Assembly: GCA_964636225.1 (NCBI GenBank)
Contig: CAZWQM010000012.1
Location: forward strand, 1 to 44,486
Direction of reading: 5' to 3'
DNA: 44,486 nucleotides
Origin: UBA1858 sp964636225
GTDB taxonomy: Bacteria > Pseudomonadota > Gammaproteobacteria > UBA4575
Positions 8,429-16,987 of this stretch are shown one piece after another. Position 1 is the first letter of the stretch, and each line of letters opens with the position of its first letter. Made by a program: the position numbers and the translations under genes. The notes under the pieces were generated by a model. That model was not told the origin of the DNA and made no database searches. It worked only from the letters and a program-made list of their open reading frames with translations.

Positions 8429-9652
8429 GTGAGTGAGTTAAAATTACCAATTTATCTTGATTACAGTGCGACCACGCCGGTGGATCCGCGCATAGCCAAA
8501 GCTATGATGGAATGTCTCACTCAGGATGGTAATTTTGGTAATCCAGCCTCACGCAGTCACGCGTTTGGATGGAAAGCAGAAGAAGCGGTGGAAAATGCAC
8601 GTAAGCATGTGGCCGCACTGGTGAATGCTGATCCAAAAGAAATCGTCTGGACCAGCGGTGCAACCGAATCCGACAATCTGGCAATTAAAGGTGCGGCACA
8701 TTTTTACAGTAAAAATGGCAAGCACATTATTACTCTGAAAACGGAACACAAAGCGGTATTGGATACCTGTCGCCAACTTGAACGCGAAGGCTTTGAAGTC
8801 ACTTATCTGGAGCCTGAATCTGATGGTTTGCTGGATCTGCAAAAGCTAAAGGCGGCAATTCGTGAGGATACCGTGCTGATTTCCGTTATGCATGTGAATA
8901 ACGAAATCGGTGTCATACAGGATATTAAAGCGATTGGTGCAATCGCGCGTGAACATAAAATTATCTTTCATGTTGATGCTGCGCAAAGTCCGGGCAAAGT
9001 CGAAATCGACGTCAAAGATATGAATGTGGACTTAATGAGTTTTTCGGCACACAAACTTTACGGGCCTAAAGGCATTGGTGCGCTCTATGTTTCGCGTAAA
9101 CCACGCGTGCGAATAGAAGCTCAAATGCACGGCGGTGGTCATGAGCGTGGCATGCGTTCCGGAACGCTTCCCACTCATCAGATAGTTGGAATGGGAGAAG
9201 CTTTCAGAATAGCCAAAGAAGAAATGGCTGCTGAAAATGAACGAATTCGAATGCTTAGAGACCGTTTACTGAATGGTTTAAAAGACATTGAAGAAGTCTA
9301 TATTAACGGTGATATGGGCTATCGTGTACCGCATAATCTGAATATGAGTTTCAACTTTGTGGAAGGTGAAAGTCTGATAATGGCACTAAAAGATATTGCC
9401 ATATCATCAGGCTCTGCCTGCACCAGTGCCTCACTCGAACCCAGCTATGTACTTCGTGCGCTGGGACGGGATGATGAATTAGCCCACAGCTCACTACGTT
9501 TCAGTATTGGCCGCTTTACCACCGAGCAGGATGTCGATCATGCCATTCAAGTCATTAGAAAAGCAGTAGAAAAATTACGCGACCTTTCGCCTTTGTGGGA
9601 TATGTATAAAGACGGCGTTGACTTGAAGTCAATAGAATGGGCCGCACATTAA
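8429..9652 (+). CDS. iscS: Cysteine desulfurase IscS
   Basis: IscS is a PLP-dependent enzyme that takes sulfur from L-cysteine as a persulfide and passes it to IscU and other acceptors. It starts with GTG eight bases after an AAAGGA ribosome binding site. The 407 residues include YLDYSATTPVDPR, the TEHKAVLDTCRQLEREGFEVTY block's conserved His, the PLP lysine in SAHKLYGPKG near residue 209, and the active-site loop SSGSACTSASLEP with the catalytic Cys near 331. The C-terminal SPLWDMYKDGVDL, which docks IscU in E. coli, is conserved. iscU follows after 21 bases. Confidence 0.98.
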   Translation: MSELKLPIYLDYSATTPVDPRIAKAMMECLTQDGNFGNPASRSHAFGWKAEEAVENARKHVAALVNADPKEIVWTSGATESDNLAIKGAAHFYSKNGKHIITLKTEHKAVLDTCRQLEREGFEVTYLEPESDGLLDLQKLKAAIREDTVLISVMHVNNEIGVIQDIKAIGAIAREHKIIFHVDAAQSPGKVEIDVKDMNVDLMSFSAHKLYGPKGIGALYVSRKPRVRIEAQMHGGGHERGMRSGTLPTHQIVGMGEAFRIAKEEMAAENERIRMLRDRLLNGLKDIEEVYINGDMGYRVPHNLNMSFNFVEGESLIMALKDIAISSGSACTSASLEPSYVLRALGRDDELAHSSLRFSIGRFTTEQDVDHAIQVIRKAVEKLRDLSPLWDMYKDGVDLKSIEWAAH

Positions 9653-9673
9653 ATATAATTTAGGAGTCAAACG

Positions 9674-10078
9674 ATGGCATACGGAGAAAAAGTATTAGAT
9701 CACTACGAGAACCCTCGTAACGTAGGCACTTTGGATAAAGATGCAGTCAATGTAGGCACGGGTATGGTTGGTGCGCCAGCATGCGGCGATGTAATGAAAC
9801 TGCAGATTCAGGTGGGTGAGAATGGCGTGATTGAAGATGCCAAATTTAAAACCTATGGCTGTGGTTCTGCCATTGCTTCTTCAAGCCTGTTAACCGAATG
9901 GGTGAAAGGTAAAACCCTGGATGAAGCCAGCCAGATCAAGAATTCAGATATTGCTGAAGAACTGGCCTTACCTCCTGTAAAAATTCATTGCTCGGTATTG
10001 GCAGAAGATGCGATACGGGCAGCCATTACGGATTATCAGGGCAAGCAGCAATCAGTTAAAAAAGAACAAAGCGCCTAA
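9674..10078 (+). CDS. iscU: Fe-S cluster scaffold protein IscU
   Basis: IscU is the scaffold on which new [2Fe-2S] clusters are built before transfer by HscA/HscB. The 134-residue product keeps Cys37, the second Cys in YGCGSAIASSS near residue 63 and the third in IHCSVLAEDA near 106. It also has the LPPVK sequence that HscA recognises. A GGAGT ribosome binding site precedes the ATG. The C-terminal tail after residue 125 is slightly longer than in E. coli (128 residues) and rich in Lys and Gln, with no obvious role. Confidence 0.98.
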   Translation: MAYGEKVLDHYENPRNVGTLDKDAVNVGTGMVGAPACGDVMKLQIQVGENGVIEDAKFKTYGCGSAIASSSLLTEWVKGKTLDEASQIKNSDIAEELALPPVKIHCSVLAEDAIRAAITDYQGKQQSVKKEQSA

Positions 10079-10086
10079 CAGACCCT

Positions 10087-10410
10087 ATGTCTATTTCGTT
10101 AACAGATAACGCCGTTAATCGCGTTCGAACCTTTCTGGAAAAAAGAGGTAAGGGCGTTGGTGTTCGTCTGGGGGTCAAAACAACGGGCTGTTCTGGAATG
10201 GCATACACCATTGAGTTTGCCGATGAAATAGAAGAAGGCGACAAAGTCTTTGAACAGGATGGTGTGAAAGTGCTGGTTAACCCCAAAAGTCTGGTTTACC
10301 TGGATGGGACCGAACTTGATTTTGCCAGAGAAGGATTGAATGAAGGGTTTAAATTTAACAACCCGAATGAAAAAGACCGCTGTGGTTGTGGTGAAAGCTT
10401 CACTGTTTAA
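10087..10410 (+). CDS. iscA: A-type Fe-S carrier protein IscA
   Basis: IscA is an A-type carrier that binds iron or Fe-S clusters and helps deliver them, notably for [4Fe-4S] proteins. The 107 residues match E. coli IscA in length and carry the three invariant cysteines: Cys35 in TTGCSGMAY, and Cys99 and Cys101 in the C-terminal CGCGESF. It sits 8 bases after iscU. A 66-base A/T-rich gap separates it from hscB, without a clear terminator. Confidence 0.97.
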   Translation: MSISLTDNAVNRVRTFLEKRGKGVGVRLGVKTTGCSGMAYTIEFADEIEEGDKVFEQDGVKVLVNPKSLVYLDGTELDFAREGLNEGFKFNNPNEKDRCGCGESFTV

Positions 10411-10476
10411 CTGTCATTTTTTGTTTCTTCGTTTTCTGTCAATTAATTAATCTAAATTAATTGCTCTTTATTGATT

Positions 10477-11019
10477 ATGGAATTCAATTTCTCTCGGAAC
10501 TACTTCGAGCTTTTTGGACTTGAAGAGAAATTCCATTTCAATGGAGTTAAATTTGCAGAACAATACCAGCATTTGCAATCGCAATATCATCCGGATCGAT
10601 TTGTCGAAAGTAATGATCAGGATAAACGTGTAGTCATGCAGGCAGCAACTTATATCAATGAAGCCTATAAAACATTAAAAGATGAAGCTTCACGTGCAAA
10701 ATACCTGCTGCAAATGCACGGTGTAACCTTTAATGTTGAACAGGACACCACGCGGGATATGGAATTCTTAATGTTACAGATGAATTTGCGCGAGCAGATT
10801 GATGAAGTTAGTAGTCAGACTGATCCGCTTGAATCTCTGGACAAGTTGGAACAACAGTCGCGTCAGGAAAAAACTCAGTTAATTGAACATTTCCAGAAGT
10901 GTATTGATGGTCAACGCTGGGACGAAGCCAAGGATATTGTACTTAAACTGCAATTCTTTAAGCGACTGCAACAACAAATCAATCAAAAACAGGAAGCGCT
11001 GGAAGACCAGTTGCTTTAA
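10477..11019 (+). CDS. hscB: Co-chaperone HscB (Hsc20)
   Basis: HscB is the J-domain co-chaperone that brings IscU to HscA and stimulates its ATPase. The start is placed at the ATG giving MEFNFSRNYFELFGL, which matches family starts, rather than the in-frame UUG six bases earlier. In the 180 residues the J-domain (about 1-75) contains YHPDRF with the essential HPD. The C-terminal three-helix bundle that binds IscU follows, with many Gln residues. The ribosome binding site is weak. hscA starts 5 bases after the stop. Confidence 0.96.
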   Translation: MEFNFSRNYFELFGLEEKFHFNGVKFAEQYQHLQSQYHPDRFVESNDQDKRVVMQAATYINEAYKTLKDEASRAKYLLQMHGVTFNVEQDTTRDMEFLMLQMNLREQIDEVSSQTDPLESLDKLEQQSRQEKTQLIEHFQKCIDGQRWDEAKDIVLKLQFFKRLQQQINQKQEALEDQLL

Positions 11020-11024
11020 TACTT

Positions 11025-12893
11025 ATGGCATTGCTGCAAATATCAGAACCGGGAATGTCCACTGCCCCACATGAGCATCGGCTGGCGGTGGGTATTGACC
11101 TTGGAACCACCAACTCACTGGTGGCTTCGGTGCGCAGCGGCATTGCTGAAACATTGAATGATGAAAATGGACTGGCACTGCTCCCTTCGGTGGTGTATTA
11201 CCAGGCTGGGCAGGTGCCTGTAGTAGGTAATAAAGCGCAGGAAAAGTTGGCCACAGATCCTCTCAATACCATCTCTTCTATTAAACGGGCATTAGGCCGT
11301 TCAGCCAAAGATATTCACTCCAGGGGTGAATATGTTCCGTTTCAGTTCGAGACAGATAATCACTCGGTTCCACGAGTAAAAACGGCATTGGGACCACGCA
11401 CGGCCGTAGAGATATCCGCCGACATCCTGCTTGAGTTAAAGCAGCGTGCCGAACAAACGCTGGGTGGCGATCTTGTGGGTGCTGTGATCACTGTGCCGGC
11501 GTACTTTGATGATTCCCAACGGCAGGCGACCAAAGATGCGGCTACTCTGGCAGGATTAAAGGTATATCGTTTGCTGAATGAACCCACCGCCGCTGCCATT
11601 GCTTACGGTTTGGATCAATCGGCAGAAGGTGTGATTGCGGTATATGACCTGGGTGGGGGGACATTTGATGTATCAATACTGAGATTGCGCAAAGGCGTGT
11701 TTGAGGTGTTGGCTACCGGCGGTGATTCCGCATTGGGTGGAGATGATTTTGACCACGCCATAACTGACTGGGCAGTCAAGCAGCTGGATGCGTTGCTACG
11801 CGATGATCCGTCAGCAATGCGTAAAATCTTGTCCGCCGCGCGTACTGCGAAGGAAACTCTCACCGAGCAGTCTGTCGCACAAATAAAAATTGATGACTAT
11901 GCTGAGATTGAATTAACAAGACAACACTTCGAGCAGTTAATTGAGCCTTATGTGAAAAAAACTATCATGGCGTGCAGGCGTGCAATAAGAGATGCGGATA
12001 TCGATAAAGATGACATCTCGGAAGTGGTGATGGTGGGAGGATCTACACGCGTACCTCTGGTTCGAGAACAAGTAGAAAAGTTTTTTGCCAGACCACTACA
12101 TACCGATATTGACCCCGATCGAGTGGTCGCGGTAGGTGCCGCAATTCAGGCCGATGTGCTGGCAGGAAATAAACCAGGTGATGAAATGTTGTTGCTGGAT
12201 GTAATTCCACTGTCGCTGGGTATTGAAACAATGGGTGGGCTGGTAGAAAAAATTATTAATCGAAATACTACCATTCCGGTTGCTCGTGCACAGGAGTTTA
12301 CCACCTATAAAGACGGCCAAACTGCAATGCGTATTCACGTATTACAGGGGGAACGTGAATTGGTGACGGACTGTCGTTCTCTGGCGACTTTTGATTTAAC
12401 TAATTTACCACCCCTGGTGGCGGGTGCCGCAAAAACAAAAGTTACATTCCAGGTGGATGCTGATGGTTTGCTAAGTGTCACTGCACAGGAAATCAATACT
12501 GGTGTGACGGCCAGCATAGAAGTAAAACCTTCTTACGGACTTACCGATAAAGAAATTGAAAATATGCTGAAAGCCTCTATGGATAATGCGCAACAAGATA
12601 TGCTTGCTCGCAGTTTGCGCGAAGCGCAGGTTGAAGCTGAACGTGTCATTGAGGCGCTCAATTCTGCTTTGGCTAAAGATGGTGAGCGACTGTTGAGTGA
12701 AAGAGAAATGAACGTCATTGTGGAAAAACGGGAGGCGTTAATAGCGTTGAAAAATAATGCACAGGATCCAGAGCAAATAACACAGGCGATCCAGCAGGTA
12801 GAGTCTGCCAGTGAGGAATTTGTTGCACGACGAATGAACGACAGCGTACGTTCCATGATGAAAGGCCATAAAGTAGAGGAATTCGAACAGTGA
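11025..12893 (+). CDS. hscA: Fe-S assembly chaperone HscA (Hsp70 family)
   Basis: HscA is a specialised Hsp70 that uses ATP to release clusters from IscU. The 622-residue product begins MALLQISEPGMS, almost as in E. coli. It shows Hsp70 nucleotide-binding motifs GIDLGTTNSLVA near residue 25, LLNEPTAAAIAYGLD near 185, VYDLGGGTFDVSIL near 207 and VVMVGGSTRVPLVR near 338. A substrate-binding domain follows from about residue 390. E. coli HscA is 616 residues. It lies between hscB and fdx in the standard operon order. Confidence 0.98.
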   Translation: MALLQISEPGMSTAPHEHRLAVGIDLGTTNSLVASVRSGIAETLNDENGLALLPSVVYYQAGQVPVVGNKAQEKLATDPLNTISSIKRALGRSAKDIHSRGEYVPFQFETDNHSVPRVKTALGPRTAVEISADILLELKQRAEQTLGGDLVGAVITVPAYFDDSQRQATKDAATLAGLKVYRLLNEPTAAAIAYGLDQSAEGVIAVYDLGGGTFDVSILRLRKGVFEVLATGGDSALGGDDFDHAITDWAVKQLDALLRDDPSAMRKILSAARTAKETLTEQSVAQIKIDDYAEIELTRQHFEQLIEPYVKKTIMACRRAIRDADIDKDDISEVVMVGGSTRVPLVREQVEKFFARPLHTDIDPDRVVAVGAAIQADVLAGNKPGDEMLLLDVIPLSLGIETMGGLVEKIINRNTTIPVARAQEFTTYKDGQTAMRIHVLQGERELVTDCRSLATFDLTNLPPLVAGAAKTKVTFQVDADGLLSVTAQEINTGVTASIEVKPSYGLTDKEIENMLKASMDNAQQDMLARSLREAQVEAERVIEALNSALAKDGERLLSEREMNVIVEKREALIALKNNAQDPEQITQAIQQVESASEEFVARRMNDSVRSMMKGHKVEEFEQ

Positions 12894-12902
12894 GAAACGA
12901 CG

Positions 12903-13241
12903 ATGCCTAAGATAACTTTTTTACCTCACGAACAAATTTGTCCGGAAGGCAAAACCATTCAAGTGGAATCCGGCTTAAGTATCTGTGATGCCGCACTTAG
13001 CAATGGTATTGAAATTGAGCATGCGTGTGAAAAATCTTGTGCCTGCACGACCTGTCATGTGCATGTGCGTGAAGGGCTGGATTCGCTGGTGGAAGCAAGC
13101 GAGATGGAAGAAGATTATCTGGATAAAGCATGGGGGCTGGATCCGGATTCACGCCTGAGTTGCCAGGCGATTGTGGGAGATGAAGATTTGACGATTGAAA
13201 TACCCAAATACACTATCAATCTTGTGTCAGAATCTCACTAA
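12903..13241 (+). CDS. fdx: [2Fe-2S] ferredoxin, isc type
   Basis: Isc ferredoxin donates electrons for sulfur reduction during cluster assembly on IscU. The 112 residues carry the adrenodoxin-type ligand pattern Cys42, Cys48 and Cys51, followed by a distal Cys near residue 87 in LSCQAIV. An additional Cys46 lies within the loop, also found in relatives. The C-terminus TIEIPKYTINLVSE is typical. The start is 9 bases after the hscA stop. Confidence 0.97.
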   Translation: MPKITFLPHEQICPEGKTIQVESGLSICDAALSNGIEIEHACEKSCACTTCHVHVREGLDSLVEASEMEEDYLDKAWGLDPDSRLSCQAIVGDEDLTIEIPKYTINLVSESH

Positions 13242-13276
13242 CACTGAAAATTTGATTGATACTCAGGAGCAGTAAT

Positions 13277-13477
13277 ATGAGTTTGAAATGGACAGATACA
13301 CTGGATATTGCCATTGAGCTGAATGAGCGGCATGCCGATGTGGATCCTCAATATATAAGATTTACTGATTTGCATGCCTGGGTGTGTGAATTGCCTGAAT
13401 TTGAAGATGATCCGGAAAAGTCCAGCGAGCGTATTCTTGAGGCCATTCAAATGGCCTGGCTGGATGAAAGAGATTAA
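13277..13477 (+). CDS. iscX: Fe-S assembly accessory protein IscX
   Basis: IscX (YfhJ) is a small acidic protein that binds iron and IscS and tunes the rate of cluster assembly. The ATG at 13277 follows an AGGAG ribosome binding site and gives 66 residues, the E. coli length. Conserved features are LKWTDT near the start, RFTDLHAWVCELPEFEDDP in the middle and ILEAIQMAWLDE at the end. A longer in-frame start at 13256 (UUG) is not supported by the family. It is the last gene of the isc set. Confidence 0.96.
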   Translation: MSLKWTDTLDIAIELNERHADVDPQYIRFTDLHAWVCELPEFEDDPEKSSERILEAIQMAWLDERD

Positions 13478-13540
13478 TCTGACTGAATCTTCGTTTGTGC
13501 AGGGCATATAGTCCTGACCGCCTAAATTTTTATTCAAACC

Positions 13541-13583
13541 GGGCTTTTGCCCTCTATTCAGGCATAGTTGGCGTGTTTGCCTG
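13541..13583 (+). terminator. Possible hairpins between iscX and ndk
   Basis: In the 209-base gap after iscX, GGGC-TTTT-GCCC (13541-13552) and CAGGCA...TGCCTG (13559-13564 with 13578-13583) can each fold. Neither has a T-run, so a termination role is weakly supported. Nothing else is evident in this gap. Confidence 0.25.
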
Positions 13584-13686
13584 CTCAGGCCGTTCACAGT
13601 TGGGCAATATCCGAGTAGAATTAATCGATTAGAACTTATTTCTGACTTTTAACTTAAAAATAACTAAAAACTGGGAGATCTAAGAA

Positions 13687-14115
13687 ATGGCAAAGGAGCG
13701 CACTTGTTCCATTATTAAACCTGATGCGGTAGCAAAAAATGTTATTGGTGAGATTTACAGCCGTTTTGAAAAGGCTGGATTGCAAATAATCGCAGCCAAA
13801 ATGTTGCATCTGAGCAAAGAACAGGCAGAAGGGTTTTATGCGGTACACAAAGATCGCCCATTTTTCAATGATCTGGTCAGCTTTATGACTTCCGGTCCGG
13901 TCGTGGTACAAGTTCTCGAAGGTGAAGAAGCGATTAAAAAGAATCGTGACGTCATGGGTGCCACCAACCCTAAAGAAGCGGCAGCAGGCACTATTCGTGC
14001 TGACTTTGCAGACAGTATCGACGCAAACGCCGTGCATGGTTCGGATGCGCCTGAAACGGCGGCGGTGGAAATCGCCTACTTCTTCTCTGAAGGTGAACTT
14101 TGTCCACGGGTGTAA
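13687..14115 (+). CDS. ndk: Nucleoside diphosphate kinase
   Basis: Ndk transfers the gamma-phosphate between nucleoside tri- and diphosphates through a phosphohistidine. The 142 residues match the bacterial length. The product starts MAKERTCSIIKPDAV, keeps the GATNPKEAAAGTIRADF nucleotide-binding block, and has the active-site His in NAVHGSDAPE near residue 117. A GGGAG ribosome binding site precedes the ATG. The end overlaps the start of rlmN by 16 bases. Ndk directly before rlmN is the common gammaproteobacterial order. Confidence 0.98.
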   Translation: MAKERTCSIIKPDAVAKNVIGEIYSRFEKAGLQIIAAKMLHLSKEQAEGFYAVHKDRPFFNDLVSFMTSGPVVVQVLEGEEAIKKNRDVMGATNPKEAAAGTIRADFADSIDANAVHGSDAPETAAVEIAYFFSEGELCPRV

Positions 14116-15266
14116 ATAATATAAAGACTCCAGTGAATCTGGTCGGGCTGGACCGCCGGGCACTGGAGCAGTTTTTTGTTGAGCACGATGAAAAAAAATT
14201 CCGTGCTCAGCAAGTTTTACAGTGGCTATATCAGCGGGGTGTCACGGATATTTATGATATGACAGATCTCAGCAAATCTTTACGCGAGATGTTGAGTCAG
14301 CATGTTAGTTTAAGTATTCCCAAAATACAGTCCGAGCATTTCTCTGAAGACGGTACTATCAAATGGTTATTAAATGTCGGCGAAGATGCTGATGGAAAAA
14401 CCAATGCTATTGAAACAGTTTATATTCCGGAAAGCAGTCGCGGAACATTATGTATTTCATCTCAAGTGGGTTGTGCACTGGATTGCACGTTCTGCGCAAC
14501 GGCGCGGCAGGGATTTAATCGCAATTTAACTGCCGCTGAAATTATTGGCCAGGTATGGGTCGCAGATCAAAGACTTCGTGCCTTGTATGAAGGCAAGTCG
14601 ATGCTGACCAATGTGGTCTTTATGGGCATGGGAGAGCCGTTACTGAATTTCAAAAATGTCATACCAGTTATTAATTTATTACTCGATGACTATGCTTATG
14701 GAATGGGTAAACGCAAAGTCACAGTGAGCACATCCGGTGTAGTACCCAAGATTGATGAATTGTCTCAAAGTGTGGATGTCAGTCTGGCTATTTCATTGCA
14801 CGCGCCCAGTAATGAAATCAGAAATGAATTAGTGCCTATCAACAGAAAATATCCAATTGAAGAGTTGCTGGCTGCATGTAAGCGCTATCTGTCAAATAAA
14901 AACCGCAAAGAGAGCGTTACATTTGAATATGTGATGCTGGATGGAGTGAACGATACTGTACAGCATGCACGCCAACTCGTGAAGTTGCTTAAAGGTATTC
15001 GCGCCAAAATTAATTTAATACCTTTTAATTCTTTTGAACAGTCGGGTTATCAGCGTTCAAGCCAGCAGGCCATAAGCCAGTTTAGTCAAGTGCTCATGCA
15101 AAACGATATTGTCGTAATTACACGCAAACCGCGCGGAGAAGATATTGCGGCAGCATGCGGACAACTGGCCGGACAAGTTGCGGACCGAGCGCATCGGGGA
15201 AGTCATTATGTAAGAATGTACGAACGTTCGCTTATTAGTCGAAGGATAGAAACAGAATGCGCCTGA
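14100..15266 (+). CDS. rlmN: Dual-specificity 23S rRNA/tRNA (adenine-C2)-methyltransferase RlmN
   Basis: RlmN is a radical-SAM enzyme that methylates C2 of A2503 in 23S rRNA and A37 of some tRNAs. The product is 388 residues with a UUG start inside ndk, preceded by a GAAGGTGA ribosome binding site. The cluster motif is Cys125-x3-Cys129-x2-Cys132. Cys118, the GMGEPLLNF segment near residue 178, ISLHAPSNEIR and the C-terminal methyl-carrier Cys in AAACGQLAG near 350 are present. No ATG fits the alignment, which supports the UUG. The end overlaps pilW by 10 bases. Confidence 0.96.
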   Translation: MSTGVNNIKTPVNLVGLDRRALEQFFVEHDEKKFRAQQVLQWLYQRGVTDIYDMTDLSKSLREMLSQHVSLSIPKIQSEHFSEDGTIKWLLNVGEDADGKTNAIETVYIPESSRGTLCISSQVGCALDCTFCATARQGFNRNLTAAEIIGQVWVADQRLRALYEGKSMLTNVVFMGMGEPLLNFKNVIPVINLLLDDYAYGMGKRKVTVSTSGVVPKIDELSQSVDVSLAISLHAPSNEIRNELVPINRKYPIEELLAACKRYLSNKNRKESVTFEYVMLDGVNDTVQHARQLVKLLKGIRAKINLIPFNSFEQSGYQRSSQQAISQFSQVLMQNDIVVITRKPRGEDIAAACGQLAGQVADRAHRGSHYVRMYERSLISRRIETECA

Positions 15267-16018
15267 TCTTGTTCATAATGACTTGTTTAATGCTGGCATC
15301 CTGCGCAACACAGCCCGTCACCACATCAGATACGAAGAGTAGGGTAAGACAAAACACCGAAGCCGCCGAGATAAATACCCAGTTAGGCGCTAGCTATATT
15401 GCTAGCGGTGATTTCCAGCTGGCCGACGACAAATTGCAAAAGGCTTTTAAACAGGATCTACATTCATCCACGGCTCGCTGGACCTATGCTATTTTGCAGG
15501 AAAAGCTGAATCAGCCTGTAGCGGCTGAACATTACTATAAAGAAGCCTTAAAAATTAATTTGAAAGATTCCAGAGCACAACAAAACTATGCTTCTTTTCT
15601 TTGTCGCTATGGCCGCTATCAGGAAGCGGATACACACTTTAGTAAGGCTTTATCCGACCCGCTATTTAAAAACCGTGAAGCCACCAGCCTTACTGCGGGC
15701 GTATGTGCCATGGAAATTCCGGATTATTCGACTGCACGAAAGTATTTTTTGGAAGTCACCCGCCTGAACCCAAAAAACCGAGTGGCTTTATATCAATTGG
15801 CTAAATCGCATTATTTACAGAAAGACTATGCTAATTCGCAGAGTTACCTGCGTGATTTTGAACAGGTGTCGCAGCATACATCGCAATCATTGCTGCTAGC
15901 CTACCGTACGGAACGCGGTCTGGGTAACACTCGAATTGCACAAAGTTATGCAAAGCAACTTAACAGTCAGTTTCCTGATTCTGATGAAGCCAAACAATTA
16001 GCAAGGTATGACCAGTGA
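15257..16018 (+). CDS. pilW: Type IV pilus biogenesis/stability lipoprotein PilW (PilF)
   Basis: PilW/PilF is an outer-membrane pilotin that helps the PilQ secretin assemble. The 253-residue product has a lipoprotein signal peptide with lipobox LASC (Cys16). Tetratricopeptide repeats span about residues 35-245, for example GASYIASGDFQLADDKLQKAF and ALYQLAKSHYLQKDYANS. It overlaps both rlmN and rodZ slightly, showing tight transcriptional packing. Other pilus genes are not in the window, so a pilus is only implied. Confidence 0.9.
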   Translation: MRLILFIMTCLMLASCATQPVTTSDTKSRVRQNTEAAEINTQLGASYIASGDFQLADDKLQKAFKQDLHSSTARWTYAILQEKLNQPVAAEHYYKEALKINLKDSRAQQNYASFLCRYGRYQEADTHFSKALSDPLFKNREATSLTAGVCAMEIPDYSTARKYFLEVTRLNPKNRVALYQLAKSHYLQKDYANSQSYLRDFEQVSQHTSQSLLLAYRTERGLGNTRIAQSYAKQLNSQFPDSDEAKQLARYDQ

Positions 16019-16956
16019 CGGATAAAAGTACATCTTCATTTACGCCGGAGCCAGCTAAAGAAGTGCGCATCGGTGAAACTTTACGTGCGGCGCGTGAAGC
16101 AGCGGCTTACAGTATTACTTATGTCTCGGGACAAATATATTTAAGTGAACAAATCATTAAGGCGTTGGAAGCGGATCAGTTCGATCAGCTACCCGATGCA
16201 GTTTTTGTTAAAGGTTACATACGAAGCTATGCGAAATTGCTGGAAATTGATGTGAATGAATTGCTATCCGCTTTCCCTGCCAGTCAAGAGATACAAACAC
16301 AAACAGTTTCGCCGACAGTGAAGAAAGTTAAAAAGATAAAATCTTCTGGTGTAGACACTGTTATTATCTGGAGTTCAGTCACAGTAGTGGCTATCGTTGT
16401 CGGTCTGTTGGTGACGTGGTGGTCTCATCAGGAAGGGGCAGATCCTGTTGTATTGGCTTCGGTAGTGGAAAGTTTTGATGAGCAGCCACAGAGTAAAGAA
16501 ACTTCCAGCCAGGTGACTGCAAAAGAGAAAAGCGCCAAACAACACAATGTTATATTAGGTAAAATCGATCCGGACAATATTTCAGCACAGCAAAATGCAA
16601 CACCTGAAGTCATCGAAGAAGACGACTTTCTTGCTGAATCACCCTTCGAAATTCAGCAAATGTCTACTGTTGTTGAGGCTCCGGTCAGTGGTGGCGAAAT
16701 TGATAAAGTAAGGATTACCGTTAAATATACTGAAGAAAGCTGGACCGAGATATTTGATGCTCAAAAACGCCGTCTGCTGCATGGTCTTATAAAACCAGGT
16801 GAAACACGTGTTATTTCAGGACGGGCGCCATTTAATGTTTTTCTTGGCAACTCTCCAGGTGTGCAATTCGAAATTAACGGTAAACCATTTGATCATTCTA
16901 TTTATATGCGACGAAATAATACGGCGAGATTTTTAATCGACGACAACAATTCTTAA
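16015..16956 (+). CDS. rodZ: Cytoskeleton protein RodZ-like (helix-turn-helix, DUF4115)
   Basis: RodZ links MreB filaments to the cell-wall elongation machinery. The 313 residues contain a cytoplasmic helix-turn-helix (about 17-85, GETLRAAREAAAYSITYVS), a basic stretch KKVKKIKSS, one membrane helix at about 115-138 and a periplasmic linker. The C-terminal DUF4115 domain begins near residue 232 (VRITVKYTEESWTEIFDA). The GTG start overlaps the pilW stop by four bases. hisS follows directly; ispG, which often sits between rodZ and hisS, is absent. Confidence 0.92.
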   Translation: MTDKSTSSFTPEPAKEVRIGETLRAAREAAAYSITYVSGQIYLSEQIIKALEADQFDQLPDAVFVKGYIRSYAKLLEIDVNELLSAFPASQEIQTQTVSPTVKKVKKIKSSGVDTVIIWSSVTVVAIVVGLLVTWWSHQEGADPVVLASVVESFDEQPQSKETSSQVTAKEKSAKQHNVILGKIDPDNISAQQNATPEVIEEDDFLAESPFEIQQMSTVVEAPVSGGEIDKVRITVKYTEESWTEIFDAQKRRLLHGLIKPGETRVISGRAPFNVFLGNSPGVQFEINGKPFDHSIYMRRNNTARFLIDDNNS

Positions 16957-16987
16957 TAGCATTTAATTTCCTGTTAGTCCTCTACTG

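Noticed and set aside
13654..14163. Minus-strand open frame opposite ndk
   Set aside because: It is fully antisense to a highly conserved ndk, with no family resemblance and no ribosome binding site.
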